Below are positions 61,679 to 64,000 of a DNA stretch of 64,000 nucleotides, in pieces. Numbering within the stretch: the stretch's first letter is position 1; every line of letters begins with the position of its first letter. Source of the stretch: Pseudoflavitalea rhizosphaerae (lineage in GTDB: Bacteria > Bacteroidota > Bacteroidia > Chitinophagales > Chitinophagaceae); assembly GCF_003991355.1 (NCBI RefSeq), contig NZ_RCSU01000011.1:124001-188000 (forward strand), in the 5' to 3' direction. The translations under genes were made by a program, and so were the position numbers. A model generated the notes under the pieces. The model was given only the letters and a program-made list of their open reading frames with translations. It was not told the DNA's origin and did no database searches.

Positions 61679-62113
61679 ATGTCTATTGAAGTACTAATAA
61701 GTAACCGAAAGGTTTTAACTAGCACAGAAAATCATGTTCCTGGGGTTATGTTGAGGTTGTTATACCTAATCCAAGTAGGGGGTAATAGCAATGAGATTTT
61801 CATAAGAAAACTCTACTATATATACACTATTTCTTTTGCAGAAATGCAAAATGATGTACAAGATGTATTGTTGTCTAACCCGTACGAATTAAGCTTGAGT
61901 ATTCGTAAGATGATTGTCTCATTGAGTGCAAACGAGTTTGTTGTTTTGAATGAGAAGTCATCAAAGGTGAAAGTTTCTTTGACTGAAAATGGACTGGCAT
62001 TTATAAATGCTAATATGGAGAATAAGGAGATAAAGAAAACTTTAGAATTGATTGGAGAAAAGGTGAAAAGGGTAACCGATACTGATTTAGATAAACAACT
62101 ATTAATTTGGTAA
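61679..62113 (+). CDS. Small winged-helix-like protein (candidate ABC-3C middle component)
   Basis: A 144-aa protein. The pattern LRLLYLIQVGGNSNEIFIRKLYYIYT near residue 25, and MIVSLSANEFVVLNEKSSKVKVSLTENGLAFINANM at about 85-120 (given here as two hints: SANEFVVLNE and VSLTENGLAFI), is that of a winged helix. Middle components of ABC three-component conflict systems have this size and place, directly before the ATPase gene. The next gene starts three bases later. The call comes from size, fold pattern and context. Confidence 0.6.
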   Translation: MSIEVLISNRKVLTSTENHVPGVMLRLLYLIQVGGNSNEIFIRKLYYIYTISFAEMQNDVQDVLLSNPYELSLSIRKMIVSLSANEFVVLNEKSSKVKVSLTENGLAFINANMENKEIKKTLELIGEKVKRVTDTDLDKQLLIW

Positions 62114-62116
62114 GTC

Positions 62117-64000
62117 ATGATCACAATAAAAAGAATTAAAGTCAATATAAAAACAACAGGAGAGGGAATTGATAGCTCAAGAAAATACGGTTTCGACTTT
62201 TCATTTAAGAAAGGGTTGAATATATTGAGTGGTAGTAATACTAGTGGCAAGTCCACTGTGTTGTCTAGTATCTACTATTGCTTAGGAATGGAGCAATTGT
62301 TGGGAGGAAATAAAAAGGATATTTTAGATCAAAGTCTTACAAAAGTATTTCGACTAGGGCACCGAGAGCTGTATATTTTGGAATCTGAAGCTATCCTTGA
62401 AGTTGAAAACAAATTGGGACAAACGAAAAAAATAAGAAGAGTAATTGTAAATAGTTTAGGCCCGATTAGAGACGTTATTTATGTTCAAGAGAATGATGAT
62501 GAGGATGAGAAAATTTATTTTATCCATTCTAAAGGCGATTCTGACACTGAATTAGGATTTTATAGTTGGCTTGCAAAGTTTGTAAGTATTGATCTGCCAG
62601 TTTATGAAGATGAAGACAAAAGGAAGATTAAAGTATTGTATTTACAACAAATATTTGCTGCTTGCTTTATTGAACAAACTAAAGGATGGTCCGATTTTTT
62701 TGCACAATTACCTTTTTTTCAAACCAAGAACCCTAAAACGAAAATATTAGAGTTTTTACTTGGACTGAAAGACCTAGTAGGTCAATTCCGTATTGAGCTT
62801 CTAAAGGAAAGGGAAAAGCAAGAGGAAAAGAAGTGGTTTAACTTAATTGAGGTATTTAATCTAAATGTAGCAAGAAATCAGTACTATGTTGCTGGTTTGA
62901 GTGAATTGTATCCAAGAGTACTAAATGCTAAACAGATAAACAAACTTAATCTGGTTCAAAAGAAAGAGGGTAAAGGTGGGGTGCCAATTTCTCAAATACG
63001 AGGTAAGTTACTGAGCAGGCATGAGGAATTATTAAGAATAATTGATGAATCTCAAAGTGTGGCAAATAAGGAGCCTGTTTTGATGAAACAAAATCAGTTA
63101 TTGAATAATATACAGGAGGTAAATTATCAGCATCAACAACTGATAACCAGAAGATATTCAGAGAATGAGAAAATTGAAAACTATAAGCGGTTAATTAAAA
63201 ACTATAATTCTCAAATTGAGCAGTTAAGTGGGTTGCGTAAAACAGAAGGGCTACTACAGTTGGCGGCAAAGAATTTTGATCATTGCCCAGTTTGTGATTC
63301 AAAGCTCCAGATCTCTGATGACTTTAACTTTTCTAATGTTGAGCGAGTAGAGACAGATCAATCCATTCAATATTATAAAACTGAAAAGGCACTCCTCGAA
63401 GAGTACATTGAGAAAAGTTACGTTTTGCTGGAATCTTTTAATTCAGTAGAGGAAATACTGTTAGAGCAGCTTTCATTTAATTCACTCATTCTGCAGCAGG
63501 TTAAAATGGAGTTGGTTGATGACAACCGATTACCATCAAGGACTGTTATTACTGAACAGCTAAGTATTGAATTTGAACTTGTAAAAATTGATAACCTGAT
63601 TCAATCTTTTGAGAATCTAAAAATTCAACTTGTTCAGCTGTCGGATTCGATTGCAGCCATTAAGGGAGAAATAAAATCTATGGGCGAAGATGAGAATGAT
63701 GGAAAGAGCATTATTGCCTATGCTACGAGATTTAAGAGCTATTTAAATGCTTTCAAGTATTCGAGTCATAAACTCAATCATGTTATCATGTCAAATGAAC
63801 CTACGGGGAAATATTTGCCCGTCATTAATTATAATGGTGATATTCAATCAATTCGTCTTTCGTCATCTGCGAGTGACTTTATTAGAAGCTTATGGGCTTT
63901 TTATTTGACATTGATAAAAATTTCAAGGAAACATCCTGGATTCTTGATAATGGATGAACCTGGGCAACATGCTATGAATTTTGCCAGCATGAGAGAATTG
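62117..64000 (+). CDS. Rad50/SMC-like ABC ATPase (partial, runs off the window)
   Basis: At least 628 codons without a stop. Walker A is SGSNTSGKSTVLSS (Lys45), a coiled coil fills about residues 220-560, a zinc-hook-like CPVC (Cys390 and Cys393) lies in its middle, and the second half brings a signature-like region LSSSASDFIRSLWAF and Walker B GFLIMDEPGQHAM near the window end. The architecture is that of Rad50-type ATPases of ABC three-component systems. ATP-driven sensing of DNA or phage products is the likely role. The C-terminus and any effector beyond are outside the window. Confidence 0.85.
   Translation, partial: MITIKRIKVNIKTTGEGIDSSRKYGFDFSFKKGLNILSGSNTSGKSTVLSSIYYCLGMEQLLGGNKKDILDQSLTKVFRLGHRELYILESEAILEVENKLGQTKKIRRVIVNSLGPIRDVIYVQENDDEDEKIYFIHSKGDSDTELGFYSWLAKFVSIDLPVYEDEDKRKIKVLYLQQIFAACFIEQTKGWSDFFAQLPFFQTKNPKTKILEFLLGLKDLVGQFRIELLKEREKQEEKKWFNLIEVFNLNVARNQYYVAGLSELYPRVLNAKQINKLNLVQKKEGKGGVPISQIRGKLLSRHEELLRIIDESQSVANKEPVLMKQNQLLNNIQEVNYQHQQLITRRYSENEKIENYKRLIKNYNSQIEQLSGLRKTEGLLQLAAKNFDHCPVCDSKLQISDDFNFSNVERVETDQSIQYYKTEKALLEEYIEKSYVLLESFNSVEEILLEQLSFNSLILQQVKMELVDDNRLPSRTVITEQLSIEFELVKIDNLIQSFENLKIQLVQLSDSIAAIKGEIKSMGEDENDGKSIIAYATRFKSYLNAFKYSSHKLNHVIMSNEPTGKYLPVINYNGDIQSIRLSSSASDFIRSLWAFYLTLIKISRKHPGFLIMDEPGQHAMNFASMREL

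Overview
The window reads as chromosome of a Bacteroidota bacterium, most likely Chitinophagaceae/Sphingobacteriia-like. The evidence is a SusC/SusD pair, a fused Gld-type ABC permease, DUF2795, a eukaryote-like citrate synthase, a Tgt without the usual zinc cysteines, promoters of the TTTG-N19/20-TAnnTTTG type and almost no Shine-Dalgarno sequences. No species can be named from the sequence alone.

Left part (1-8.7 kb): one + strand run holds the end of a SusC receptor, SusD, a DUF4397-like lipoprotein, an ABC ATPase, a GldF/GldG-like fused permease and two tandem MutS-like ATPases that lack the mismatch-reading domains. From 9.3 to 17 kb lies a peptide-export locus. It has three small genes with double-glycine leaders and Cys-free hydrophobic cores, two of them behind an almost identical 30-bp block. 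On the opposite strand are HlyD, a C39-peptidase ABC exporter and an XRE regulator, followed by a membrane TPR/LuxR-type regulator and a possibly broken small gene.

Middle part (17-46 kb): housekeeping genes. These are Nif3 and zinc-ribbon protein, a TPR protein, RecN, FabI, LolD, cobalamin adenosyltransferase, an ABC ATPase, GatC, TrpS, a deoxynucleoside kinase, PckA, Xaa-Pro aminopeptidase, PssA, PurS, RsmI, PanE and an SDR, an M1 peptidase, an orphan response regulator, RsmG, a glycosyltransferase, Tgt, LptF/G, citrate synthase and YceI. Three copies of a ~100-bp element made of four short TCGCC/GGCGA hairpins lie between these genes. Several clean inverted repeats sit in promoter spacers.

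Right part (46-64 kb): an AT-richer genomic island begins at tRNA-Ala(GGC) with a large serine recombinase. It holds (i) a two-gene nuclease unit (TIR-like/REase fusion plus Mrr-like REase); (ii) a tight four-gene operon with a PD-(D/E)XK nuclease, a small Met-Gly-Thr-Ser protein, a QueC-like enzyme and an unknown protein, which looks like a Qat relative with the first and last genes replaced; (iii) an AbiEi/AbiEii toxin-antitoxin pair; (iv) an unknown 474-aa gene and a small membrane protein; (v) a second serine recombinase broken by one frameshift; and (vi) a four-gene operon of MBL hydrolase, trypsin-like protease, small winged-helix-like protein and Rad50-like ATPase, resembling ABC three-component conflict systems. 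The last gene runs off the window. The region is best read as a stacked defence island. The QueC-like operon is the strongest candidate for an undescribed variant system.
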